In this document: positions 1 to 6,869 of the stretch, piece after piece
Numbering within the stretch: position 1 is the stretch's first letter
Layout of the letters: the number at the start of each line of letters is the position of its first letter
The notes under the pieces: model-generated
Told to the model about the DNA's origin: nothing
What the model saw: the letters and a program-made list of their open reading frames with translations, nothing else
The model's database searches: none
Assembly (NCBI GenBank): GCA_038259825.1
Contig: JBBSOK010000102.1
Span: 1 to 10,060 of the forward strand
DNA: 10,060 bases
From: JBBSOK01 sp038259825
GTDB lineage: Bacteria > Bacteroidota > Bacteroidia > Flavobacteriales > Flavobacteriaceae
Direction of reading: 5' to 3'
Position numbers and translations under genes: made by a program

Positions 1-66
1 ATTAATTTTACCGAAATTGTTAGTCAATTTGACGCATTTTTCAATAGAATAAATGATTTGCCAAAT

Positions 67-1383
67 ATGAAATTATTTTATTTTTCTCTAAAATTAAAAG
101 GTTTTCCGCTTAAAAAAGCAACGGAAGAATTCGAGAAAATAAACGCTATTTCAGAAAAAGATTATCCTCAATATCTAGAAAATCAGAAAAAGGCAATTGT
201 TGCTTATCACCTTCAAAACAACATATTTTACAATAGTTTTATTGGAAATAGCGATGTTTCGAAGTGGGAAAACATTCCGATACTTACTAAAAAAGATCTT
301 CAATGTCCTTTGGAGGAAAGGCTTTCAATTGGTTTTACTAGAAAATCCGTTTTTGTTAATAAAACATCAGGATCAAGCGGAATACCTTTTATTTTTGCGA
401 AAGATAAATATTGCCATGCGCTCACTTGGGCAAATATTATTTATACTTTCGGACAACTAGGGATTGATTTTAATACCTCATTGCAAGCTCGATTTTATGG
501 TATTCCATTAGATAAAAAAGGATATTATTTTGAAAGAATTAAAGACTTTTTTAGCAGTAGATACCGCTTTCCGATATTTGATCTTTCAGAAGGAAAGTTA
601 AATACCATTTTAGAATCATTCCGGAAAAAAAAGTTTTACTATATAAATGGCTACACAAGTTCTATTGTCCTTTTTGCCAAGCATTTAAAAGAAAAAGATA
701 TCGTATTAACAGATATTTGCCCAACTTTAAAATACTGTCTTGTAACAAGTGAAATGCTTTTTGATGATGACAAACTATTAATGGAAACTGTCTTTGGCGT
801 TCCGGTAGTAAATGAATACGGTGCATCCGAGCTTGATGTCATTGCTTTTATGAATAGCAAAAATGAGTTTATTGTAAACAGCAAAACACTTTTTGTTGAA
901 GTTATTGATAATGAAAATAAGCCCGTTGAAAACGGCAAAACCGGCCGAATTATAATCACCTCTCTTTATAATAAAGCGCATCCAATGATACGTTATGAAA
1001 TTGGGGATATTGGAAACCTCTCGGTATTAAGCAATGCAAAGAAGCCGCTTTTAGAAAAATTAGTTGGAAGAACTAGCGATATTGCAATACTCCCAAGCGG
1101 AAAAACGGTTCCTGGATTAACATTTTACTACGTTACAAAAAGCATAATCTCAAACGATGGGAATGTGAAAGAATTTGTCATTAAACAAACTGAAATAGAT
1201 ACATTTAAAATAGTTTTTACGTCGAATAAAGATTTGACTAAAAACGAAAAGGCGAAAGTAGAAAACGCTTTTTTTGAATATTTAGAAAAAGGATTAACGG
1301 TACATTTTGAAAGAGTGAAAGTTTTAAAAAGAAGTAAAAGTGGCAAACTGAAGCAATTTGTAAGATTGATAAAAACGAATTAA
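67..1383 (+). CDS. CapK/phenylacetate-CoA-ligase-like adenylate-forming enzyme
   Basis: This 438-residue protein resembles the adenylate-forming (ANL) enzymes of the phenylacetate-CoA ligase/CapK branch, which activate a carboxylic acid with ATP. Several core motifs are visible: the glycine/serine-rich phosphate loop TSGSSGIP (residues 100-107), NEYGASE (249-255), RYEIGD (309-314), GRTSD (334-338) and a C-terminal SGKLKQF (425-431) that could carry the catalytic lysine. Family members occur at the ends of capsule and exopolysaccharide clusters, but their substrate there is not established. Acylation of a glycan or activation of an amino or fatty acid are guesses. I chose ATG 67 because remembered relatives start with a similar MKLF...LKLKGFP segment. 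A TTG at 58 is possible, and the same frame stays open to base 1, so a longer or fused N-terminus cannot be excluded. No Shine-Dalgarno sequence is present. The gene converges on the GT2 gene 27 nt downstream. Confidence 0.85.
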   Translation: MKLFYFSLKLKGFPLKKATEEFEKINAISEKDYPQYLENQKKAIVAYHLQNNIFYNSFIGNSDVSKWENIPILTKKDLQCPLEERLSIGFTRKSVFVNKTSGSSGIPFIFAKDKYCHALTWANIIYTFGQLGIDFNTSLQARFYGIPLDKKGYYFERIKDFFSSRYRFPIFDLSEGKLNTILESFRKKKFYYINGYTSSIVLFAKHLKEKDIVLTDICPTLKYCLVTSEMLFDDDKLLMETVFGVPVVNEYGASELDVIAFMNSKNEFIVNSKTLFVEVIDNENKPVENGKTGRIIITSLYNKAHPMIRYEIGDIGNLSVLSNAKKPLLEKLVGRTSDIAILPSGKTVPGLTFYYVTKSIISNDGNVKEFVIKQTEIDTFKIVFTSNKDLTKNEKAKVENAFFEYLEKGLTVHFERVKVLKRSKSGKLKQFVRLIKTN

Positions 1384-1397
1384 AACAATTAGTTTTT
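1371..1397. terminator. Weak bidirectional hairpin between convergent genes
   Basis: AAAAAC (1371-1376) can pair with GTTTTT (1392-1397), and inside it AATT (1378-1381) can pair with AATT (1387-1390). One G/A mismatch interrupts the stem and the loop is AAAAC. Two more T's follow on the plus strand. It overlaps the stop codon of the CapK-like gene and lies just beyond the stop of the convergent GT2 gene, so it could serve both. Only one pair is G-C, so the stem is weak and this is a tentative call. Confidence 0.3.
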
Positions 1398-1410
1398 TTC
1401 AAAAAGAGAA

Positions 1411-2166
1411 TTAATTCCGATACTTTAAAAATCCTAAATACGCCCAGCAGACCATAAAATACGCCGATTTGAAAACCGAAATATTTTCAATATTTCTATA
1501 AAAATACCATTGGGATTTTAGAAGATTCAATTTATTTCTGGATAAGGAATTTTCTCTAATTCTATAAATAGCTTGTGGCTCTAAAATACCTTTTGCAAAG
1601 GGAATTTCTTTTAAATATTGAAGCCATAAACCCATATCCTGTCGTTTTCTTATTAAAGGCATTTCTTTTTTGCCTAATTTTTTGATGTCCAAAAAAGCAG
1701 TCAAACAACTAATACTGTTGGTTTTTAAAATATCTGAATACGTAACTTGTTCAGGAACTATAAAATCTGAATACACAAATTCTAAATTTTCATTAGATCT
1801 TTTATAGGAAGAAAAGACGAACGGAACGCCAGATTTTTTTATGACAGCAATACTATTTTCAATAAAATTGGGAAACCAAATATCGTCGCTATCAATAAAA
1901 GTAAGGTAATCCCCTTTTGCTAAATTAATACCTGTATTTCTGGCAACTGCACTTCCCGAATTTTCCGTTAGTTTTACGAATGTAATGCGAGAATCTAATA
2001 CTGCAAGATTTTCAATAATTTCTATTGTGTTATCTGTAGAACAGTCATCAACAATTATATGTTCCCAATTTGTGTGAGTTTGATTTTTAATTGAAGCAAT
2101 GGTTTCTTCAATATATTTTGAGGCGTTATAAGATGGCGTTACAATACTTACGAGAGGTAAAAACAT
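1411..2166 (-). CDS. GT2-family glycosyltransferase (TuaG-like)
   Basis: This is a 251-residue cytoplasmic GT-A-fold glycosyltransferase of family 2. The N-terminus has the usual PLVSIVTPSYN strand, the nucleotide-binding DDCST motif (residues 40-44) and the metal-binding DSD within IDSDDIW (92-94). The C-terminal RIRENSLS and the aromatic last 30 residues recall TuaG-like transferases that add sugars to a lipid-linked glycan. Donor and acceptor cannot be read from sequence. An in-frame ATG at 2199 would add 11 residues inside the upstream gene. I prefer 2166 because GT2 proteins normally begin a few residues before VSIVTP, and because this ATG follows the upstream stop by one base (TAA-T-ATG), a typical arrangement for coupled translation. 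It is the last gene of the left minus-strand block. Confidence 0.9.
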   Translation of the reverse strand: MFLPLVSIVTPSYNASKYIEETIASIKNQTHTNWEHIIVDDCSTDNTIEIIENLAVLDSRITFVKLTENSGSAVARNTGINLAKGDYLTFIDSDDIWFPNFIENSIAVIKKSGVPFVFSSYKRSNENLEFVYSDFIVPEQVTYSDILKTNSISCLTAFLDIKKLGKKEMPLIRKRQDMGLWLQYLKEIPFAKGILEPQAIYRIRENSLSRNKLNLLKSQWYFYRNIENISVFKSAYFMVCWAYLGFLKYRN

Positions 2167-2167
2167 A

Positions 2168-3520
2168 TTAATACGCTTTATCTTCTCCTCTAACGGCATT
2201 GTAAACAGTTTGAAAAACTATTTTCAAATCAAGGAATAACGACCAATTTTCTAGGTAGAAAATGTCGTATTTAACACGGCTTATAATGTGGTTGTCGCTA
2301 TCCACCTCGCCGCGAAAACCACTTACTTGTGCCAAACCAGTGATTCCTGGCTTGATAAAGTGACGAACCATAAATTTGTCGATTCTTTCGGCATACATAT
2401 GAGTATGGCTAACCATATGCGGTCTTGGACCAACAACACTCATTTCGCCCTTAAGTACATTAATAAATTGCGGAAGCTCATCTATACTCGTTTTACGGAT
2501 AAGCTTGCCAACTTTTGTTACACGAATATCACCCTTTTTTATTTGATGTAAATCGGCCATAGGGTTTGGTTTCATCGAGCGGAATTTGTAACAATAAAAT
2601 TCTTTATAATCCAAGCCGTTCCTTTTTTGTTTGAAAAAAATTGGTCCTTTAGATTCCAACTTAATTAGTAGTCCCAAAAGAGGTGTTAGCCAAGACAAAA
2701 TACCAATTATTACCGAAAGGGAAAGCAGAATGTCAAAACCTCGTTTTACAAATTTGTTAAAGGGTTCATCCATTGGTATTTTACGAAGTGCCAAAATTGG
2801 TAAAACTCCGTAATATGTAAAATCAAGTTGTTTGGTATAAATTTCCTTGTTGTCCGGTAAAAATTTTAATATTTTTAAGTTGTTATCTGCGTAATCTATT
2901 AGCTTTACAATATTCTGGTTGGTAATTTCTGAAACAGAAGAGTAAATCTCGTCTATGTTATTATGGGATATATAGTCAAAACAATCTTCCATGGTCTGCT
3001 TATTATCCCCTTTAATATCGAATATTTTAACTAGGCTATATCCAAATTCTGGCCGCTGAATAAAAAACTTACGTAGCTGTTCCGTTTTTTGATTATGACC
3101 AATTATTACAACTCTTCGAACATTTCCTTTTAGAAACGAGCGAAATTTTTTCAAAAGGAAAAATACTGCTAATTTAAAAACAGTTGTAAGGATTACTACT
3201 GTAATAAAATAATTAAATATGAGCGAAGGATCTACATTAAAATCATTATAAAATCCAAAAAACGAATAAACAATCAGCAAAAAAACAACAGCTTGTTTTC
3301 CTACTAAGGACATTATTTTTGTTAGATGTGTAAATCTATAAATTTCATAATACCTAGATCGTAAAGACAAAAACACCCATCCAATACTAATAAAAATAAA
3401 GAAGTTGAAAAAAGGTATACCCGGATGAAAAAATTCATACCCAAAAAAATGAATTATAAAGAGATCTATACCATAGGATATTGGTCTTATTAATCCAGAA
3501 TAACGGCCTTTTTTGAACAT
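2168..3520 (-). CDS. WcaJ-type polyprenyl-phosphate sugar-phosphate transferase
   Basis: This 450-residue membrane enzyme starts glycan assembly by moving a sugar-1-phosphate from a nucleotide sugar to undecaprenyl phosphate. It has the three-part layout of the large polyprenyl-phosphate glycosylphosphotransferases. About four N-terminal hydrophobic segments lie within residues 12-122, followed by a Rossmann-like middle region (RRVVIIGHN, about 135-143). The catalytic domain begins with KRGFD (259-263) and a hydrophobic re-entrant segment (about 264-287), then KFRSM (312-316), the catalytic DE in DELPQ (347-351), VGPRP (363-367) and KPGITGLAQVSG (390-401). Glucose-1-phosphate is the usual substrate of WcaJ-like members, but galactose or other sugars are possible. 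It starts 5 nt after the uxs stop and ends 1 nt before the GT2 start, so the three genes are probably co-transcribed. Confidence 0.95.
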   Translation of the reverse strand: MFKKGRYSGLIRPISYGIDLFIIHFFGYEFFHPGIPFFNFFIFISIGWVFLSLRSRYYEIYRFTHLTKIMSLVGKQAVVFLLIVYSFFGFYNDFNVDPSLIFNYFITVVILTTVFKLAVFFLLKKFRSFLKGNVRRVVIIGHNQKTEQLRKFFIQRPEFGYSLVKIFDIKGDNKQTMEDCFDYISHNNIDEIYSSVSEITNQNIVKLIDYADNNLKILKFLPDNKEIYTKQLDFTYYGVLPILALRKIPMDEPFNKFVKRGFDILLSLSVIIGILSWLTPLLGLLIKLESKGPIFFKQKRNGLDYKEFYCYKFRSMKPNPMADLHQIKKGDIRVTKVGKLIRKTSIDELPQFINVLKGEMSVVGPRPHMVSHTHMYAERIDKFMVRHFIKPGITGLAQVSGFRGEVDSDNHIISRVKYDIFYLENWSLFLDLKIVFQTVYNAVRGEDKAY

Positions 3521-3525
3521 TTATA

Positions 3526-4515
3526 TTATGCCTTATTATGTTTAGAAAAATCCTTGTGCTCGCTTTTATATAGCTCTTCTTTTGAAAGATTTTTAAAGTA
3601 CTCAAACGTTTTTTGCATTCCCTCTTCTCTTGAAACTTTTGGTTCCCATCCCAAAATTTCCTTTGCTTTTGTAATATCCGGTTCACGTTGCATTGGGTCG
3701 TCCTGTGGCAATGGTTTAAAAATTATCTTTTGCTGTGTTCCTGTTAATTTTATAATTTCTTCAGCAAAATCCAATATTGTTATTTCTTCGGGATTGCCAA
3801 TATTTATAGGGTCTGAATAATCACTTAAAAGTAATTTATACAACCCTTCAACCTCATCATCTACATAACAGAAAGATCGTGTTTGGCTTCCGTCGCCAAA
3901 AACTGTTAAATCTTCACCACGTAAAGCTTGCCCAATAAAAGCTGGGATTACACGGCCATCGTTTAAGCGCATCCGTGGTCCATATGTATTAAAAATACGG
4001 GCAATGCGCGTTTCAATTCCGTGAAACCTATGGTAAGCCATTGTTATGGATTCTTGAAAACGTTTAGCCTCGTCATAAACGCCACGTGGTCCAATTGTGT
4101 TTACGTTTCCGTAATATTCTTCGCTTTGTGGATGTACTAATGGGTCACCATAAACTTCAGATGTTGAGGCTATAAGTATTCTGGAATTTTTTTCCTTGGC
4201 AAGACCCAATAAATTATGGGTTCCTAAAGAGCCTACTTTTAACGTTTGAATAGGAATTTTTAAGTAATCTATTGGACTGGCCGGAGATGCAAAATGTAAA
4301 ATGTAATCTACTTTTCCGGGCACGTGTACAAATTTTGTAACATCGTGATGGTAAAACTCAAAATCCTCCAACTTAAAAAGATGGGAGATATTTTTTAAAT
4401 CGCCGGTAATCAAGTTGTCCATAGCAATAACTTGATAGCCTTCTGCAATAAATTTATCGCATAAATGAGAACCTAAAAATCCAGCGGCACCTGTAATCAG
4501 TATTCTTTTCTTCAT
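3526..4515 (-). CDS. uxs: UDP-glucuronate decarboxylase (UDP-xylose synthase)
   Basis: This 329-residue short-chain dehydrogenase/reductase-type protein should convert UDP-glucuronic acid to UDP-xylose, with NAD+ recycled in the active site. Visible features are the NAD-binding GAAGFLG (residues 9-15), STSEVYG with Glu120, the YxxxK pair Tyr147/Lys151 inside GPRGVYDEAK, NTYGPRM (176-182), DGRV (186-189), QTRSFCYVDD (211-220) and Arg277 in QREPD. GPRGVYDEAKR, the glutamate in TSE and the arginine are the signature that separates UXS from UDP-glucose and GDP-mannose epimerase/dehydratases. Length matches the soluble bacterial form. The last 20 residues are charged and lysine-rich. It is the first gene of a tight trio with the sugar-phosphate transferase and the GT2 gene, so xylose, or a pentose made from it, is probably part of the glycan. 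A 4-keto intermediate product cannot be excluded. Confidence 0.93.
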   Translation of the reverse strand: MKKRILITGAAGFLGSHLCDKFIAEGYQVIAMDNLITGDLKNISHLFKLEDFEFYHHDVTKFVHVPGKVDYILHFASPASPIDYLKIPIQTLKVGSLGTHNLLGLAKEKNSRILIASTSEVYGDPLVHPQSEEYYGNVNTIGPRGVYDEAKRFQESITMAYHRFHGIETRIARIFNTYGPRMRLNDGRVIPAFIGQALRGEDLTVFGDGSQTRSFCYVDDEVEGLYKLLLSDYSDPINIGNPEEITILDFAEEIIKLTGTQQKIIFKPLPQDDPMQREPDITKAKEILGWEPKVSREEGMQKTFEYFKNLSKEELYKSEHKDFSKHNKA

Positions 4516-4597
4516 TGGTTCATATTTATTTTAATGTATACTTCAAAAATTGTAAAATTTTAAAGTATTTAACGATCGTATTTCTATTGAAAAACGG

Positions 4598-4605
4598 CAA
4601 AAATA
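4598..4605 (-). promoter_or_regulatory. Possible -7 box of a promoter for uxs
   Basis: Read on the minus strand this is TATTTTTG, an exact match to the Bacteroidota -7 consensus TAnnTTTG. It lies about 83 nt before the uxs start, just beyond the end of the polymerase gene, in a 103-nt gap that is long compared with the 5- and 1-nt gaps of the next two junctions. No clear TTG-type -33 element is seen at the expected distance. The motif is common by chance in AT-rich DNA. Confidence 0.35.
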
Positions 4606-4618
4606 CAACTTGCAATTA

Positions 4619-5839
4619 TCATTCAGTTATTTTTAAATTGTTGTTTTCCGTATCTATTTTACCACTAATCAACATCAATAAAATAAAGCCAATATAGTAT
4701 GCGCCCATTTGACGGTGAAAAACATTTTCAACCAAACAATACAATACAAGTATGCATAACATTGCCATATTAAAATAGTTTTTCCTAAGTGTAAAAGCAC
4801 TTGCAATAATAAAAATGATGAATAGCAATAGCGCCAAAAAGCCTGCGCTTAGATAAAAATCGAAAAATTGATTATGTGTGTTGTAGCGTTCGGTTACAAA
4901 TATTTCACGCTTTTCTACGTCTGAAATCTCCTCTGCATAACAAGCTTCCAACTTATCTTTAGTTTTTGAAAAACCTATGCCCAACAATGTGAAATCTTCC
5001 TTTTCTAAAACAGAATTAAAACAATGCCAAACAACTGCGCGCACTTCCAAAGTGTTGGAATTTTGAAATATCTGTGTGGCAAAATTATTTTTGCTTTCTT
5101 CCGTCTCATTTACTTTAGGCTTTAATAGAAAATATCCAATAACCACCATAGTTAGTAATCCGATAAAAAATAAAATACGGTGTTTTCCTTTAATTGAATA
5201 GAAGAGTTTAATCAGTATCAGAAAACCCAAAATAACAACTGCAATTTTTGAAGCAATAAGAACTATAAATACAACATTACAGAAAATATTGGCAAGATAA
5301 TAGTTGTTGTTTGGGTGAAATTGAGGCGAAATTGCCCGGTACGAAACCATAATACTTAGCAGGCTAAGCATTCCTAAGTATAACCTATCAACTAATAAAG
5401 ACTCTACTACTTGGGGAGATTCGCCCAAGGCAAAATTTCCGGTTGCATCTGCAATTAGGACAAAATTATAAATTGAAAAAACAATAGCAGCTAGGGAAGA
5501 AAAAATTATTGCGCTGTCAATTTTTTTAAAATCTGAAATAGGAATATACAAAAGGACAAGTCCTACAGCAATACCAACCTTACTTATAACTTTCCAATCT
5601 TCAATAATTCTTCCAGCAATTGTCGTATTAAAAAATAAAAACACGAAAAATAATAAAAAAAGTAAAAATGAAGGATTTCTTAGTTTTTTGAAATCTTCCT
5701 TTTTAACCACAAATGGAAAGGCAATTACCAATATTCCCAATAAAATATTTGGTAATACTCGTATGTAATTATCAAATGGAATTATTAGATACAACAGCAA
5801 AAAAGCAAAAGGATATATTGCGGCAAGAAGAATTCTCAT
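4619..5839 (-). CDS. Wzy/O-antigen-ligase-like membrane polymerase
   Basis: This 406-residue integral membrane protein has about ten hydrophobic segments. A long, more polar loop (about residues 241-328) precedes the last three, an arrangement typical of the Wzy/WaaL (Wzy_C) superfamily. Weakly conserved family landmarks in this loop are EVRAVVW with Arg267, LLGIGF (285-290) and THNQFFDFYLSAG with His322. In this family such arginine and histidine residues face the periplasm and act on undecaprenyl-diphosphate-linked glycans. The likely role is polymerising exported repeat units. Ligating a finished glycan to a lipid or protein acceptor is the alternative, and sequence alone does not decide. 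The family diverges strongly, so no symbol is given. The ATG start has no Shine-Dalgarno sequence. The 80-nt gap before it contains TATCTTTC (about 5868-5875), only a near match to the -7 box. Confidence 0.85.
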   Translation of the reverse strand: MRILLAAIYPFAFLLLYLIIPFDNYIRVLPNILLGILVIAFPFVVKKEDFKKLRNPSFLLFLLFFVFLFFNTTIAGRIIEDWKVISKVGIAVGLVLLYIPISDFKKIDSAIIFSSLAAIVFSIYNFVLIADATGNFALGESPQVVESLLVDRLYLGMLSLLSIMVSYRAISPQFHPNNNYYLANIFCNVVFIVLIASKIAVVILGFLILIKLFYSIKGKHRILFFIGLLTMVVIGYFLLKPKVNETEESKNNFATQIFQNSNTLEVRAVVWHCFNSVLEKEDFTLLGIGFSKTKDKLEACYAEEISDVEKREIFVTERYNTHNQFFDFYLSAGFLALLLFIIFIIASAFTLRKNYFNMAMLCILVLYCLVENVFHRQMGAYYIGFILLMLISGKIDTENNNLKITE

Positions 5840-5919
5840 TTGCTATTTGTATAATACAATTTAGATTGGAAAGATAAAAAACTATCCTGTAATATACACA
5901 ACGGATTAAAGTTGTTATA

Positions 5920-6672
5920 CTATTTGGATTTTTTACTAAATTTTTCGCTAAGCACTAGCAAAATAAATTTTGAGTTACCAACCAAATACCGTTTCCACAT
6001 TCTTTTTGGTTCTTGTGCAAAGCGGTAAAACCATTCCATACCAATGTTTTGCATCCACTTTGGGGCTCGTTTTGTTTTACCGGAAATAACATCAAAACTC
6101 CCGCCAACACCCATTATTAAATTTACGTCTTTTAAGATTTCGCGGTGTTTGTATAAAAAATTCTCTTTAATTGGTGATGTGATTGCAACAAACAACATTT
6201 GTGTGCCGCTATTAGCTATCTCTTTTGCTATTTCTTCTTCTTCACTTTGTTGAAAATAACCATTACGGTAACCGGCAATAAGATTGGGACTATATATTTC
6301 CGAATATTTTTCAACAACAGATTTTACAACTTCTTCCTTCGCACCAAACAAGTATATTTTGTTATTGTTTTTATGTGCCATTTCAACAAGATTTATCATT
6401 AAATCTATTCCAGCAACACGTTCTTTAAGCGGATTGTTTAAGAATTTTGATGCCCAAACAACAGCTTGACCATCTGCATTTATGATGTCCGAACTATTTA
6501 CGCTTTCCCGAAGTTGTTCATCATTTTGCATTGCCACAATTTTACCGGCATTTACTACAACGTGGTGCATTTGACTGTGGGAAGAAATTTTTTCGGCAAC
6601 TAATGCCAAAGTTTCTTCCATAGAAAGATTATCTATAGATGTATTTAAAATGTTTAATCTCTGTAGAGTCAC
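5920..6672 (-). CDS. WecG/TagA/CpsF-type glycosyltransferase (GT26)
   Basis: This 250-residue protein belongs to the WecG/TagA/CpsF family, whose members add an N-acetylmannosamine-type or related sugar to a polyprenyl-diphosphate-linked acceptor at the inner membrane face. Key features are VVNAGK (residues 39-44), NADGQAVVWASK (65-76) with the candidate catalytic Asp67, ERVAGID (84-90) with Arg85, GVGGSFDVISGKTKRAP (188-204), and the C-terminal segment EWFYR...EPKRMWKRY (213-229). The arginines of that segment match the membrane-docking appendage described for TagA. The donor sugar cannot be assigned. The start is taken as GTG 6672. The frame stays open upstream without an ATG or TTG, and starting there puts the TSIDNLSMEET region at the usual distance from the N-terminus. 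It is probably the first gene of the left minus-strand block. Confidence 0.92.
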   Translation of the reverse strand: MTLQRLNILNTSIDNLSMEETLALVAEKISSHSQMHHVVVNAGKIVAMQNDEQLRESVNSSDIINADGQAVVWASKFLNNPLKERVAGIDLMINLVEMAHKNNNKIYLFGAKEEVVKSVVEKYSEIYSPNLIAGYRNGYFQQSEEEEIAKEIANSGTQMLFVAITSPIKENFLYKHREILKDVNLIMGVGGSFDVISGKTKRAPKWMQNIGMEWFYRFAQEPKRMWKRYLVGNSKFILLVLSEKFSKKSK

Positions 6673-6695
6673 AATAATGGTGGGATAAAAGGTGG

Positions 6696-6703
6696 CAAAT
6701 ATA
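6696..6703 (-). promoter_or_regulatory. Possible -7 box for the GT26-led block
   Basis: The minus strand reads TATATTTG, an exact match to the Bacteroidota TAnnTTTG -7 box, 23 nt before the GTG start. Transcription starting a few bases downstream would leave a short leader of under 20 nt. The -33 region is poor: TTA rather than TTG lies 21 nt upstream. The position in a divergent intergenic region makes this the better of the two promoter calls. Confidence 0.45.
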
Positions 6704-6741
6704 CTATAATCTATTAATTGCTTCTAATAGAATTATATTTA

Positions 6742-6755
6742 TTGTTTTAAAACAA
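6742..6755. repeat. Perfect 14-bp palindrome in divergent promoter region
   Basis: TTGTTTTAAAACAA is its own reverse complement. It lies 39 bp upstream of the putative GT26 -7 box and about 115 bp before the GtrB-like start, a position where a dimeric regulator could bind. It is composed mostly of A/T, so chance occurrence in this AT-rich DNA is possible. No second copy was noticed elsewhere in the window. Confidence 0.4.
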
Positions 6756-6869
6756 CACTTTCGAAATTAGCGTAAAAACTTCGCGGTTTCACTGAAGACA
6801 AATTACCTTCAAGTTGATTTTTTTCTTTAAATTGAAGCCTTTAATAATCAGCTTGCATTTTTAAATTTT

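Larger units (their letters stand above)
6673..6869. promoter_or_regulatory. Divergent intergenic region
   Basis: This 197-nt AT-rich gap separates the divergent GT26 and GtrB-like genes and must hold the plus-strand promoter and probably the minus-strand one. It contains a minus-strand -7 box and a 14-bp palindrome, both listed separately, and a short TTTCGAAA palindrome (6759-6766). I could not find a convincing TAnnTTTG box for the plus-strand gene. The ATG at 6870 is preceded by an A/T-rich leader without a Shine-Dalgarno sequence. I see no small gene or structured RNA. Confidence 0.6.

Noticed and set aside
2167..2199. Upstream ATG at 2199 for the GT2 gene, adding 11 residues
   Set aside because: It lies within the end of the preceding gene and gives an N-terminus atypical for GT2. 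The ATG at 2166 directly after the stop fits better, although an AGGAG-like stretch sits between the two.
3435..3686. Minus-strand open frame of 83 codons bridging uxs and the sugar-phosphate transferase
   Set aside because: It overlaps two well-supported genes in another frame and has low-complexity, motif-free sequence.
5868..5875. TATCTTTC before the polymerase gene as a promoter
   Set aside because: It misses the final G of TAnnTTTG and no -33 element is seen at a suitable distance.
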